Shown here: piece by piece, positions 1 through 8,091 of the stretch | Layout: every line of letters begins with the position of its first letter | Position numbering within the stretch: position 1 is the first letter of the stretch | NCBI RefSeq assembly: GCF_000745185.1 | Contig: NZ_JQNJ01000001.1 | Span: 3,516,501-3,580,500 of the forward strand | Length of the DNA stretch: 64,000 nucleotides | Source of the DNA: Muricauda sp. MAR_2010_75 | GTDB lineage: Bacteria; Bacteroidota; Bacteroidia; Flavobacteriales; Flavobacteriaceae | Reading direction: 5' to 3' | Made by a program: the position numbers and the translations under genes | Notes under the pieces: model-generated | Seen by the model: the letters and a program-made list of their open reading frames with translations, nothing else | Told to the model about the DNA's origin: nothing | Database searches by the model: none

Positions 1-164
1 TGACTAAAGTGCAGCACGATAGCTCATTAAAGAACACTTTTTGGGGGCTAACAAAATGGTTAAATGAAGATGGAACTATTAAAGAGGGGTATGAATATAA
101 AACTGATATTTTAGATAGAGATAAAGAAGATGATTCAATTAAAGACCCTTTCTTTGACTTATAA
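1..164 (+). CDS. C-terminal fragment of unrecognised protein (5' end outside window)
   Basis: The frame beginning at base 3 is open from the window edge to a TAA at 162-164 and encodes 53 residues, ending in an acidic tail (DREDKEDD-like, then DPFFDL). Composition is hydrophilic and lysine/aspartate rich, as in real coding sequence. I do not recognise the family. It is followed by a strong hairpin (251-277), which suits the end of a transcription unit. The window cuts it, so its size and function cannot be judged. Confidence 0.55.
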   Translation, partial: TKVQHDSSLKNTFWGLTKWLNEDGTIKEGYEYKTDILDRDKEDDSIKDPFFDL

Positions 165-250
165 AATAAAAAATGTGGTAATGGAGTCACAGAAAAAATG
201 ATGGTTTTGCAAATACAAACTTTATTAGTGACCTTTATAATATTAAATGA

Positions 251-280
251 AAAAGGACTGGTGTGAACAGTCCTTTTGAC
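251..280 (+). terminator. Rho-independent terminator, 10-bp perfect stem
   Basis: AAAAGGACTG at 251-260 pairs perfectly with CAGTCCTTTT at 268-277 around a 7-nt loop, and the distal arm ends in a T run. It lies 87 bp after the partial gene at the window start and just before the tRNA-like element, so it most likely ends the upstream transcript. Confidence 0.7.
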
Positions 281-281
281 A

Positions 282-354
282 AGCCCAGTAGCTCAATGCA
301 TAGAGCAATGCTATCCGAAGGCATAGGTTGCAGGTTGGAATCCCGCCGGGGCAT
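282..354 (+). tRNA. Degenerate tRNA-Arg-like element, anticodon CCG
   Basis: The sequence folds as a tRNA cloverleaf. There is an intact D stem (GCTC/GAGC), a 5-bp anticodon stem (ATGCT/GGCAT) with loop ATCCGAA giving anticodon CCG at 315-317, a 5-nt variable loop, and a T arm GCAGG-loop-CCCGC. Three positions mismatch: 1-72 (A-A), 6-67 (A-G) and 51-63 (A-C). The normally invariant elbow pair G19-C56 is exchanged to C299-G337. It could be a divergent mobile-element tRNA, a tRNA pseudogene, or an old attachment site. The loop and stem geometry is too good for chance, but function is doubtful. Confidence 0.5.
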
Positions 355-505
355 CAAAATTTTAGAACGTCTCCTCATTTGGAGATATGAGACTGGAAAA
401 GTGCAAAAATATACACTGTTAAAAGTGTGCCGTCTCTCATAAGGATAGGGCTTTTGACTTACAGTCGGAAAGGGGTTTGGTTTAGCGGCTAGACCCCTTT
501 TTCAT
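355..505 (+). other. Structured non-coding stretch ending in a terminator (469-502)
   Basis: No open frame is convincing here. The stretch holds alternating GTCTC and GAGAC blocks (near 370, 389 and 432), a small hairpin ACACT/AGTGT near 415-428, and finally AAAGGGGT (469-476) pairing with ACCCCTTT (493-500), followed by T residues. The last hairpin is a plausible terminator for a transcript that includes the tRNA-like element. The pairable blocks could be a structured RNA, but there is no covariation evidence. Confidence 0.35.
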
Positions 506-616
506 TGTGCAAACTTACCAAATATAACGTTTCGATCCAAATTTTGGTCTTTTCGGGTTGATATTTTCGTTGCTTGACCACCATTTAGGCAACAATATAC
601 CTCTTTACACCTTGAT

Positions 617-748
617 TCATTTGCTGGTACTGGTGTGTTTCTTGGAAGATTTGTAACGTCTGCATAACCATACCGCTAAGAAGAACAGTGCAATCAGTAC
701 AGTGGTCGTAATCAGTGCGGTTATTTCTTTTGGAAGTGCTATATCCAT
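617..748 (-). CDS. Possible 43-aa single-pass membrane protein
   Basis: An ATG at 748 opens a 43-codon frame to TGA at 617-619. The product has an acidic N-terminus (MDIALPKEI), a hydrophobic helix at about residues 9-29 (ALITTTVLIALFFLAVWL core), then a strongly basic, Ser/Thr/Lys-rich tail (RRYKSSKKH...). This charge pattern is typical of a small inner-membrane protein with a cytoplasmic tail. The bases before the ATG include TAACTTTA, close to the Bacteroidota -7 box. No family is recognised. It lies in AT-rich island DNA, and a chance frame of this length is possible. Confidence 0.35.
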   Translation of the reverse strand: MDIALPKEITALITTTVLIALFFLAVWLCRRYKSSKKHTSTSK

Positions 749-999
749 ATACTAAAGTTAGCGAATATTTTTGGTTTGTCCCATATTGTATATAGGTGCC
801 AAGTCTTTGCAGATTTACTGGTGTTGTTAGTTGGAAGTAATGAAAATAACCAATTTGCACTTAAAAATAGAGACTATACAAATACAATGAATAATTGTAT
901 TAAAGCTGTACTATCGAAATTTTGGAAGGAGATGGTTATTTTGGTTATTCGGAAAATTATGCAGGCAATTGCAAGATAAAATGGAAATCAACGTTAATT
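749..999. other. AT-rich stretch without a supportable gene
   Basis: Frames of 60-90 codons exist on both strands here, but they have no recognisable domain, no start context and biased, repetitive composition. I see no gene, RNA or repeat that I can support. Confidence 0.4.
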
Positions 1000-1015
1000 T
1001 GTCCAAAATTGGACA
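1000..1015. promoter_or_regulatory. 16-bp perfect palindrome, operator-like
   Basis: TGTCCAAAATTGGACA has 7-bp perfect arms around AA. Its symmetry and length are like a homodimeric regulator site. It lies 11 bp beyond the 3' end of the possible small gene at 1026-1163, so what it would control is unclear. Confidence 0.3.
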
Positions 1016-1025
1016 TCGCAACCCA

Positions 1026-1163
1026 CTAATTTACGTTGTTTTTTCCTGATATCGCGATATTAGGTTTTTTTATATAGGCTATCGTGGAAACAAAAACTGC
1101 TCCCAATACAAAAGAAATTGCATCAGATACAAGATTTATAAAGATGTCTTTGATTGTCTCCAC
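1026..1163 (-). CDS. Possible 45-aa membrane protein or N-terminal fragment of an effector gene
   Basis: GTG at 1163 opens 45 codons to a TAG at 1026-1028. The product has a short amphipathic start (VETIKDIFINLVSD), one hydrophobic helix at about residues 15-31, then a basic end (IKKPNIAISGKN). One-helix N-termini of this type are common on membrane-anchored effectors, so this may be the first piece of a broken gene; the frame resumes for 22 codons after the stop. A perfect -7 box (TATCTTTG on the minus strand) sits directly before the start, implying a nearly leaderless mRNA. A palindrome at 1045-1064, with T residues after it, overlaps the frame. Confidence 0.35.
   Translation of the reverse strand: METIKDIFINLVSDAISFVLGAVFVSTIAYIKKPNIAISGKNNVN
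1045..1071 (+). terminator. Possible terminator (near-perfect palindrome followed by T7)
   Basis: CCTGATAT (1045-1052) pairs with ATATTAGG (1057-1064) with one G-U, around a CGCG loop, and is followed by TTTTTTT. The core ATATCGCGATAT is also a perfect DNA palindrome, so it could instead be a protein-binding site. No gene clearly ends just before it on the plus strand. Confidence 0.3.
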
Positions 1164-1207
1164 ATATCAAAGATAATCAGTTGTGGATAATTCTTACACT
1201 CAATTAC

Positions 1208-1215
1208 TATATTTG
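1208..1215 (+). promoter_or_regulatory. -7 box of the kinase-fragment promoter
   Basis: TATATTTG matches the Bacteroidota TAnnTTTG element exactly and predicts a start of transcription near 1222, about 40 nt before the ATG at 1263. A TTG at 1181-1183 is somewhat too far away for an ideal -33 element. Confidence 0.4.
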
Positions 1216-1262
1216 TATGAGTGCCCCTACTCATAAGTTGATGTTAATACTAAATTCAGTAA

Positions 1263-1721
1263 ATGACGGAAAATGCCAACGGAGCTCACGACTTAGAGGG
1301 CATCACACTCAAATCAGGTTGGAAAGTTTTAAAAAAGCTTGAAAAAGGGCATGGACAGACTGGTTCTTTTTTTTCAGTATTGTATCATGTAGAAAAAGAT
1401 GATAACAAATGCTTTATGAAGGCATTTGACTTTTCCAAATTTTCATCTCTTGACCCGGACAAAAGTGTAGTGGACACGATGTCATATATGCTTGATGCGT
1501 ACAAATTTGAAAGAGATTTATCGCAAAAATGTAGAGACAGTAAAGTAAGAAAGGTAGTCTATGTTATTGATTCAGGTGAAGAACCCGTAAAAGGTTTTGA
1601 AATTAGTGTTGTTCCATATCTGATTTTTGATTTGGCAGAGAGTGATGTTAGAGCAAAGATTAGGTTTTCAGACAATCTTGATTTTGCATGGAAACTTCAA
1701 TCAGGTAATGTAGTAAAATAG
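1263..1721 (+). pseudogene. Truncated protein kinase (N-lobe only)
   Basis: The 152-residue product starts with a kinase-like glycine loop region (GWKVLKKLEKGHGQTGSFFSV, residues about 19-39) and a beta-3 lysine strand (CFMKAF, about 50-55). It continues through an alphaC-like helix to a hinge-like strand (VVPYLIFDLAESDVR, about 117-131). It stops before any catalytic loop (HxD), DFG motif or C-lobe, so it cannot be an active kinase. Similarity to an alphaD-type helix (FAWKLQS) ends at base 1703, where the sequence GGTAATG begins. From there to the IS1-family transposase the DNA looks unrelated. I infer disruption by the insertion sequence. Some phage-defence kinases have this N-lobe style, but the assignment to defence is only a possibility. 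Confidence 0.6.
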
Positions 1722-1880
1722 TTGTTTTACCAATTCTTGAACTTAAACAATTTAAAGCCAGTATTTTGGATGCTCTCCAGATGCTGGTTTTTGCCATTGT
1801 AGGGTATTCTTTGTTCTAAGAACAGTTATGAAATCCCATGATATAAGGCTTCTTTTCACCATCGTGTAGTAGATTAGTGG

Positions 1881-2543
1881 ATGGAAAAGAAACACTGCCC
1901 TAGCTGTAATGGACATGCCGTAAAAAATGGAAAGCAAAAAGGCAATCAGCGTTACAAATGCAAACTATGCCAAAAGTCATTCCAACTACAGTACCAATAC
2001 AAAGCCTATGAGCCCCAAGTAGAGCCACTGATAAAAAGATTGCTAAAAGAAGGTTGTGGGGTAAGGAGCATTTCAAGAATCATAGGGATTTCTCCCAAAA
2101 CAGTGTTGGCCAAAATAATAAGGATAAGTAAGGATATAAAGTCGCCATCCATGGCAAAATTTGGTTGTATTTATGAAGTTGATGAGCCGTGGAGTTTTAT
2201 AGGGCAAAAGACCAACACAATTTGGTTGACCTATGCTATTGAAAGAGAAACAAAAAGAGTAATTGACTTTTTTGTAGGGAATAAAACCAAGGAAAATATC
2301 CAACCACTCATTGGGAAGGTACTGTCATTATACCCCAAAAGGATTTACACCGACAATTTGAATGTGTATCCAAGTTTGATTCCCAAAGAAATCCATAGAT
2401 GTTTTCAGTATTGTACAAATTGCATAGAACGGAACAACCTTACCTTGCGTACCCACATAAAAAGATTAAGTCGAAGAACCATATGTTTTTCCAAGAACAA
2501 GACGTATCTAGAGGCCCACTTACGGATTTATTTTTGGGGGTAA
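1881..2543 (+). CDS. IS1 family transposase
   Basis: This DDE-type transposase of 220 residues has an N-terminal zinc ribbon (C6, C9, C27, C30 pattern), a helix-turn-helix region (about 50-85), then catalytic acid motifs. These are VDEPWSFIG (about residue 100), IYTDNLNVYPS (about 155) and IERNNLTLR (about 184), followed by the IS1 signature RTICFSKN. It is a single uninterrupted frame, like the IS1 subgroup that does not need frameshifting. The length is normal, so it may still be functional. The gene lies between a truncated kinase and the pseudopilus operon. It could be responsible for loss of sequence on either side. Confidence 0.9.
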   Translation: MEKKHCPSCNGHAVKNGKQKGNQRYKCKLCQKSFQLQYQYKAYEPQVEPLIKRLLKEGCGVRSISRIIGISPKTVLAKIIRISKDIKSPSMAKFGCIYEVDEPWSFIGQKTNTIWLTYAIERETKRVIDFFVGNKTKENIQPLIGKVLSLYPKRIYTDNLNVYPSLIPKEIHRCFQYCTNCIERNNLTLRTHIKRLSRRTICFSKNKTYLEAHLRIYFWG

Positions 2544-2635
2544 CCCATTTCTTGGATTTAATATTGAAGGTAAAATTGATAGCTTATATTACGTCTAATG
2601 ATTATACCTATAAAAGACGCAGTTTATAGAAAAAG

Positions 2636-2667
2636 TTTGGGTCAATGAAGGAAAAATCCTATTTTTC
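2636..2667 (+). promoter_or_regulatory. Promoter of the T9SS/pseudopilus operon
   Basis: TTTG at 2636-2639 is followed after 20 bp by TATTTTTC at 2660-2667. This closely resembles the Bacteroidota promoter (TTTG-N19-TAnnTTTG) and predicts a 5' leader of about 28 nt before the GTG at 2701. It lies at the edge of the insertion sequence, so the element might supply or have replaced part of it. Confidence 0.4.
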
Positions 2668-2700
2668 AAACTTCAATAGACCTAACCTGTCCCTTTATAC

Positions 2701-5700
2701 GTGAACCTACGCCAACCCATCCTCTTTCTATGCTTAGTACTGTTCTTCTCGGTGGGCGCGCAAGCCCAGTTGGAAGCTTCCATTTGGTATTTTGGATACA
2801 ATGCCGGTCTCGATTTTAGAAGTGGTGCTCCGGTCCCTTTGGAAGATGGTCAGGTGTATACAAAAGAAGGCTCTGCGTCCATTGCAGACCCTATGGGCAA
2901 TCTGCTCTTTTATACGGATGGGAGCAACATTTGGAATCGCAACCATCAGGTAATGCCCAACGGTACGGGACTATTGGGAGATACCAGTTCAACACAATCC
3001 GCCATAATAGTGCCCAAACCCCAAGATCCCAATATCTATTTCGTATTTACGGTGGACGAGGAAGGTGGCCCCAACGGAATCAATTTTTCGGAGGTGGACA
3101 TGAGCTTGGATGGCGGTCTGGGGGACATCAGTATAAAAAATGTGTACCTGTATGGTCCTTCCATGGAAAAGTTAACCGCAGTAAAACATGCCAACGGTAG
3201 GGATATCTGGGTGTTGACCCATGATTGGGGTAATGCTGATTTTGTGACCTATCTGGTCACCCCGGCCGGGGTCATTACTACTCCCGTAGTAAGCACGGCA
3301 GGGATGGATATGTCGATAGGTTTGGACAAGACAACCGCAATTGGATACTTAAAAGCATCCCCTGATGGATCCAAAGTTGCCATTAGCCACAGGGACCATG
3401 GTTCGGAACTGTTGGATTTTGATAATACCACAGGAATCCTAAGCAACCCTGTTCTTTTGACTACTGCATCGAATCAATACGGAGTGGAATTTTCACCATC
3501 AGGCCAGATACTCTATTTATCCCCATTTGACAATCATATTTTTCAATACAATCTCAATGCCGCTGATATACCCAGAAGTGCTATCGACATTAACCAAAAT
3601 AATGGTGGGGAAGCTTCAATTCAATTGGCGGTGGATGGAAAAATCTATATTTCAAATTTTCTTAGTAATACATTAAGTGTGATTCATAATCCAGACATAC
3701 TTGGTACGGGCTGCAACTACGAATATAGAGCTATAGATTTGGGAAGTGGAGCGTCGTTTTGGGGACTCCCTCCATTTATTCAGTCTTTTTTCTTCGTTAC
3801 CGGTATTCAGGCCAACAAAATTTGCTTTGGTGAAACCACGGAGTTCACAATCACTTCTACTGATCCCATACTTTCTATTTTATGGGATTTTGGGGATGGT
3901 AATACATCTTCAATTGAAAACCCAACGCATACCTATACAGCGCCAGGTACATATACGGTCAACGCGGAAGTTACCACGGCATTGGGTACCCAGACGGAGA
4001 CTAAAGTCATTCTGATATCCGAGGTTCCTATGGCAAATACTGTGACCACCTTAGAGCAATGCCAATCAGAACCCACGTACAGTATGGATTTGGGAACTTT
4101 GGATACCCAGGTCCTGGGCGCACAGCCCGCAACAGATTTTTCTGTTAGCTATTTCACTTCACAAGCGGATGCAGATGGCAATGCCAATCCATTGGTGTCT
4201 CCAACAGTCTTTGATCAGGGTACTACAACGGTATACGCAAGAATCTCCAGCACGGTAAACCCTTTATGTTATGATACCACCAGTTTTGAAGTGATTGTTA
4301 AGAAGGCACCGCAACTATCGATTGTTGTGGATTGGGTGATGTGCGATGATGATGGTGATGGACAATATACTTTTGATCTGTCGACAAAAAATACTGAGAT
4401 CCTGAATGGGCAAGATCCTTCTGAATTTGGCATTTCCTTTTATAGCACCCAAACGGATGCGGATAACAAAATGAACACCATTGGGCCCAACTATACTTCT
4501 TCTGTGACCAATGAGACCTTGTATTTTAGGGTGGAGAATTCATTGTATCCAGACTGTTATGAAACAGGAATTTTTACGATTGGTGTCATTGATCAGGTTT
4601 TGGCCAATGCACCAACTGATCTGCAAGTTTGTGATGACAATAATGATGGAACGGCGGAATTTGATCTAACCTTAGTGGAACCGGAAGTCTTGGGTGCCCA
4701 AAGTGCCACAAGTGTGGTGATTACCTATCACGATTCACAAGCAGAAGCCGATAGTAATTCCAACCCATTGCCAACGAATTTTACAAGTTCCTCATTCCAA
4801 AAGACAATTTACGTTCGGGTGTCCAATGCTTTGGATGGTTCTTGCTATGCCACTACCGCTTTTCAGCTCCATATTTTTGATGTCCCTGTGGTTCCAAACG
4901 TATCGGATTGGTGGGTCTGTGACGATGACCATGATGGGCAATATATATTTGACTTGAATGAAAGGGTGGATGAGATTTTAGGAGGAGTAAGCGGGGTTTC
5001 GGTTGCTTTTTATGAATCTGAAGTTGATGCAGAACTGGAGCAGAATTCTATGAATGGCGTTTATCAGAATACAACAAACCCACAAACCATCTATTTCCGT
5101 TTAAACAATACAAACAACACTGGTTGTTATTCGGTTGGAAGTTTTCATCTAGAGGTATTTGATACCCCAATGGCATACCAGCCAACTGATATTGTGGTAT
5201 GTGATGATGAGCAAACGGGGACTTACGCATTCGCCCTGTCGCAAAAGGATACTGAGGTGCTCAACGGACAGGATCCTACATATTATCAGGTGAGTTATCA
5301 TTCAACAGAATTGGACGCCTTCAATGGAGATGCTCCCCTTTCCAAGGCTGAATATTTCAATACAATATTGAATGAAACCATTTATGCAAGAATCCAGCAT
5401 AGTGAATTGCCCACATGTTATGATGTCACCAACTTTGATATCATCGTAAATCCTTTACCTATAACAGATTTGGACGAAATGTATGTGATATGTCCAGAAA
5501 GCCCCGATTTGGTTTTGGATGCAGGTGAATTTGAAAGCTATACATGGAAAGATAGTTCAGGAAATACAATCGGAAACCAACGCACATTGCCCATAACGGA
5601 ATTGGGAAATTACCAACTAACAGTAACACAAAACCAGAACGGGGTCACATGTTCAGGTTCTACCAATTTTGAAGTGGTATCCTCCGGAGCCCCGGATAGC

Positions 5701-6150
5701 TTTGTGGCAAACACAAGCGGTCTTTCGGACAGGGTAACCATTACGGTTGAGGCTACCGGCATAGGTGATTTTGAATACTCCATCGATGGGAACAATTACC
5801 AAACCGATAATCAGTTTGAGGTTTTTCCAGGGGAGTATACGATTTATGTCCGAGATCCATTTGGCTGCAGGACATTGAGCAAAGATGTTATAGCGGTCGG
5901 TTTTCAAAAGTTCTTTACACCAAACGGGGATGGCACCAATGATACTTGGAATATAGTGGGAGGGTCGTATTTTCCAGACTCTCGATTGTTCATTTATGAC
6001 CGATACGGAAAGCTATTGGGCCAAATTTCACCCCAAGGTCAAGGTTGGGATGGCACGTATTTGGGAAAACAACTGCCATCATCGGATTATTGGTTTCGAT
6101 ATGAGTATGAAGGAAAGGTCCAATCTGGCCATTTTTCTTTGAGACGATAG
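2701..6150 (+). CDS. T9SS type B sorting domain protein with PKD domain and repeats
   Basis: This 1149-residue exported protein has a signal peptide (about 1-22) and a propeller-like N-terminal region (about 30-360, with FYTDG and repeated VAISHRD/YLSPFD strands). A PKD domain follows (about 372-445, WDFGDGNTS). Then come about five repeats of roughly 95 residues, each starting VCDDxxDGxxxFDL, and a C-terminal CHU_C/gliding-motility-associated domain (from FFTPNGDGTNDTW, about 1070, to the end). The C-terminal domain directs outer-membrane secretion by the type IX system. It starts at GTG because a TAA lies in frame just upstream. It heads the operon of pseudopilus-like genes, so it may be a surface adhesin or a partner of that machine; this is inference. 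Confidence 0.88.
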   Translation: MNLRQPILFLCLVLFFSVGAQAQLEASIWYFGYNAGLDFRSGAPVPLEDGQVYTKEGSASIADPMGNLLFYTDGSNIWNRNHQVMPNGTGLLGDTSSTQSAIIVPKPQDPNIYFVFTVDEEGGPNGINFSEVDMSLDGGLGDISIKNVYLYGPSMEKLTAVKHANGRDIWVLTHDWGNADFVTYLVTPAGVITTPVVSTAGMDMSIGLDKTTAIGYLKASPDGSKVAISHRDHGSELLDFDNTTGILSNPVLLTTASNQYGVEFSPSGQILYLSPFDNHIFQYNLNAADIPRSAIDINQNNGGEASIQLAVDGKIYISNFLSNTLSVIHNPDILGTGCNYEYRAIDLGSGASFWGLPPFIQSFFFVTGIQANKICFGETTEFTITSTDPILSILWDFGDGNTSSIENPTHTYTAPGTYTVNAEVTTALGTQTETKVILISEVPMANTVTTLEQCQSEPTYSMDLGTLDTQVLGAQPATDFSVSYFTSQADADGNANPLVSPTVFDQGTTTVYARISSTVNPLCYDTTSFEVIVKKAPQLSIVVDWVMCDDDGDGQYTFDLSTKNTEILNGQDPSEFGISFYSTQTDADNKMNTIGPNYTSSVTNETLYFRVENSLYPDCYETGIFTIGVIDQVLANAPTDLQVCDDNNDGTAEFDLTLVEPEVLGAQSATSVVITYHDSQAEADSNSNPLPTNFTSSSFQKTIYVRVSNALDGSCYATTAFQLHIFDVPVVPNVSDWWVCDDDHDGQYIFDLNERVDEILGGVSGVSVAFYESEVDAELEQNSMNGVYQNTTNPQTIYFRLNNTNNTGCYSVGSFHLEVFDTPMAYQPTDIVVCDDEQTGTYAFALSQKDTEVLNGQDPTYYQVSYHSTELDAFNGDAPLSKAEYFNTILNETIYARIQHSELPTCYDVTNFDIIVNPLPITDLDEMYVICPESPDLVLDAGEFESYTWKDSSGNTIGNQRTLPITELGNYQLTVTQNQNGVTCSGSTNFEVVSSGAPDSFVANTSGLSDRVTITVEATGIGDFEYSIDGNNYQTDNQFEVFPGEYTIYVRDPFGCRTLSKDVIAVGFQKFFTPNGDGTNDTWNIVGGSYFPDSRLFIYDRYGKLLGQISPQGQGWDGTYLGKQLPSSDYWFRYEYEGKVQSGHFSLRR

Positions 6151-6223
6151 AATTTTTCATTTACAAGGCAATCCACACAACACTTTTGTCAAAATAGCGT
6201 TATTTTCCTACAGAATCTTACAC

Positions 6224-6940
6224 ATGAAACCTACAATAGCAATCATGCTCATGGCATTGGTCTTACATGCCTGCAGTCCTTTGCACCGTATGCAAAAGGC
6301 GGAGTCCCAAATACCCAGCATCGGGTCTATTGGGGCATACCGTTCTGGGCTGTTTAAAAAAGACTTTCAAAAAGTGGGAGAACCCGAGTTGGTCACCCCT
6401 ATTTCAGTGTCCATACAATCCATCGGCTTTAGCCCATCCACAAAGGCCAAATATGCAAAGTATTTGGAGGCCCAAGCACAGGAACCTATGGTGGAATCCC
6501 AGGATTCCACTGCGGTTCAACCACGTTATTACCAAATGCAGATCACGGATATTGTTGGTTTAAGTACCCAGTTGAACAATGAAGTAAATGCTACCGTAAG
6601 GCGGTATATCCAAGACGATCAGGGATTACAATTGTTATCCATGATTTCCTTTATGTCAGACAAACAGACAGAGGACAAGCTGCAAGCCACCGACCAGTAT
6701 TACATCCAAAGCGAAAACGGCGCTTTGGTTTTAAAAATAGGGAGTGGCAGTGGAGCAGAAGGAATTAAAATGACATCCCTCCAAATCTTCGATTTTGAGA
6801 CTTCAGGGTTCTGTTGGAAACGCAACAAACGGGGACATGTGGAAATCGCCAATATATTGATCGATGGCAAAAGCTGTCCCGGAGAAACCGAGAGCAACCC
6901 GAACAAATTGGATCCAATCCTTGACTATTCAAAGCTATGA
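6224..6940 (+). CDS. Lipoprotein of unknown function, pseudopilus operon
   Basis: This 238-residue product starts with a lipoprotein signal (MKPTIAIMLMALVLHAC), with the lipobox cysteine at residue 17. The rest is soluble and beta-rich, with a conserved-looking end (SGFCWKRNKRGHVEIANILIDG). I do not recognise the family. The stop overlaps the next start (ATGA, 6937-6940), implying translational coupling. Position in the run suggests an envelope component that works with the pseudopilins, but nothing in the sequence proves it. Confidence 0.75.
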   Translation: MKPTIAIMLMALVLHACSPLHRMQKAESQIPSIGSIGAYRSGLFKKDFQKVGEPELVTPISVSIQSIGFSPSTKAKYAKYLEAQAQEPMVESQDSTAVQPRYYQMQITDIVGLSTQLNNEVNATVRRYIQDDQGLQLLSMISFMSDKQTEDKLQATDQYYIQSENGALVLKIGSGSGAEGIKMTSLQIFDFETSGFCWKRNKRGHVEIANILIDGKSCPGETESNPNKLDPILDYSKL

Positions 6941-7632
6941 TAACACGAAAGATGCTATACATGGGCATGGTAATTTTGGTATCCCTGTCAAGTTGTGAAG
7001 ATATTTTAGAGGTACCGGACATTTCCAACCAGACCGTTTCCATTTTGGCTCCAACGGAAGGAAGTTCCCTTACCACCAATGTTGTTGGTTTTAATTGGGA
7101 AGCCGTGGAGGATGCTACGGCCTATACCGTTCAAGTGGCCACCCCCAATTTTGAGAACGCAGCGCAATTTAACTTGGACAGTGTGGTGCAGGTGGATACA
7201 CTGGGCCAGATAACCACCCGAATTAACCAAACCCTGTTCAACGGTAACTACCAATGGCGGGTAAAAGCGTTTAATAGTGATTACGAAACTGTTTACACCC
7301 AAAGCAGTTTTCAGGTAAATGGGGATGAGGATTTAGATCTGACCCCGCCCAATACCCCACAGCTGGTGGCACCGGCCAATGGGGCTGCCCAGACCGAGAC
7401 AACTGTGGATTTTTCATGGACCCGGGAAGATGTGGCCGGAACCCCTGAAAGGGACAGCATCTTTGTCTATTCGGATGAAACCCTTGGGAGTTTAACCACC
7501 AAAGCATTGGGAGCCAACAAGACCTATTCCACCACGGTATCTGCTGGAACCTACTATTGGCTCGTAAAGGCCTATGATGCCGGAGGGAATGAAAGTGATG
7601 CCAGCACCACCTTTAACTTCACCATTGAATAA
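6937..7632 (+). CDS. Lipoprotein with two fibronectin type III-like domains
   Basis: This 231-residue lipoprotein has signal MITRKMLYMGMVILVSLSSC and a lipobox cysteine at about residue 20. Two beta-sandwich FN3-like units follow (about 35-128 and 138-230). Each has the pattern VxFxWxxVxxATxYxVQV and ends YQWRVKAFNS or YYWLVKAYDAGGNES. Such domains bind partners or carbohydrate at the cell surface. It overlaps the previous gene by 4 nt, and the next gene starts immediately after its stop, so it belongs to the operon. Confidence 0.8.
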   Translation: MITRKMLYMGMVILVSLSSCEDILEVPDISNQTVSILAPTEGSSLTTNVVGFNWEAVEDATAYTVQVATPNFENAAQFNLDSVVQVDTLGQITTRINQTLFNGNYQWRVKAFNSDYETVYTQSSFQVNGDEDLDLTPPNTPQLVAPANGAAQTETTVDFSWTREDVAGTPERDSIFVYSDETLGSLTTKALGANKTYSTTVSAGTYYWLVKAYDAGGNESDASTTFNFTIE

Positions 7633-8091
7633 TTGAGCAAGAATGTAAAGACATATGCGCTTTTGGGCCTTGTATTGATTATATGGGGCATTATTGGTTT
7701 TAAGGTGATAGGTACCCTTTCGTCAGAGCCCCAACCCGAGATTGTGGTAAAGCAAACCTCACAAGACTTCCAATTGGTGAAGGAGAAGGACACCTTTAGC
7801 ATAATTGCAGATTACAGGGACCCTTTTTTGGGAACCCTTCCACCCCAAGAAAAGAATACGGTGAAACGACCCGTTGTAAAAAAAGAAGTGCCCAAAAAAA
7901 ACATAGTGTATTCAGGACTGGTTTCCCAGACGGGTTCGGGCAACACCCTCTATTTTGTCTCCATTGATGGTAGGCAATACACCCTGTCCAAAAATGAAGA
8001 GGTGGACAATGTTCGTTTACTGAGTGGAAACGAGGAAAGCATCAAAGTGCGTTACAAGGGAATCACAGAAACCATTGTGCGAGCAAAATGA
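7633..8091 (+). CDS. PilP/GspC-like pseudopilus assembly protein
   Basis: The 152-residue product has one N-terminal membrane helix (about 6-27), a linker, the motif YRDPFLG (about 58-64), a basic proline/lysine stretch, and a small beta domain (IVYSGLVSQ... to the end). A single helix followed by a DPF motif and a small beta barrel is the layout of PilP and GspC homology-region proteins, which connect the inner-membrane platform to the secretin. It starts at TTG directly after the preceding TAA; no ATG is in frame near the start. The stop overlaps the next ATG. The assignment is by architecture only. Confidence 0.65.
   Translation: MSKNVKTYALLGLVLIIWGIIGFKVIGTLSSEPQPEIVVKQTSQDFQLVKEKDTFSIIADYRDPFLGTLPPQEKNTVKRPVVKKEVPKKNIVYSGLVSQTGSGNTLYFVSIDGRQYTLSKNEEVDNVRLLSGNEESIKVRYKGITETIVRAK

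Larger units (their letters stand above)
1702..2667 (+). mobile_element. IS1-family insertion sequence (approximate boundaries)
   Basis: The region contains an IS1-type transposase and no other gene. A 10-bp exact direct repeat, AAACTTCAAT, occurs at 1692-1701 and again at 2668-2677, which would suit the 8-10 bp target duplication of IS1 elements. Terminal inverted repeats are weak: from 1713, the bases GTAAAATAG match GAAAAATAG on the reverse strand ending at 2667. The kinase gene on the left is not continued on the right, so either a deletion accompanied the insertion or the direct repeat is coincidental. Boundaries are therefore tentative. Confidence 0.45.

Noticed and set aside
585..860. 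91-codon minus-strand frame
   Set aside because: Its composition is odd and repetitive (QIFQETHQYQQ), and a more protein-like frame with a membrane helix overlaps it on the same strand at 617-748.
776..979. 67-codon plus-strand frame
   Set aside because: No domain, no promoter-like box close by, and AT-rich DNA gives such frames by chance.
1154..1342. 62-codon plus-strand frame
   Set aside because: It overlaps the kinase N-lobe frame, which has clear motifs, and shows no protein-like composition.
2399..2629. Frame overlapping the transposase 3' end
   Set aside because: It is a shadow of the IS1 transposase and has no recognisable domain.
2636..2700. IS-derived outward promoter for the pseudopilus operon
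   Set aside because: The promoter-like boxes lie within the tentative IS edge, but the right end of the IS is not fixed, so ownership cannot be decided.
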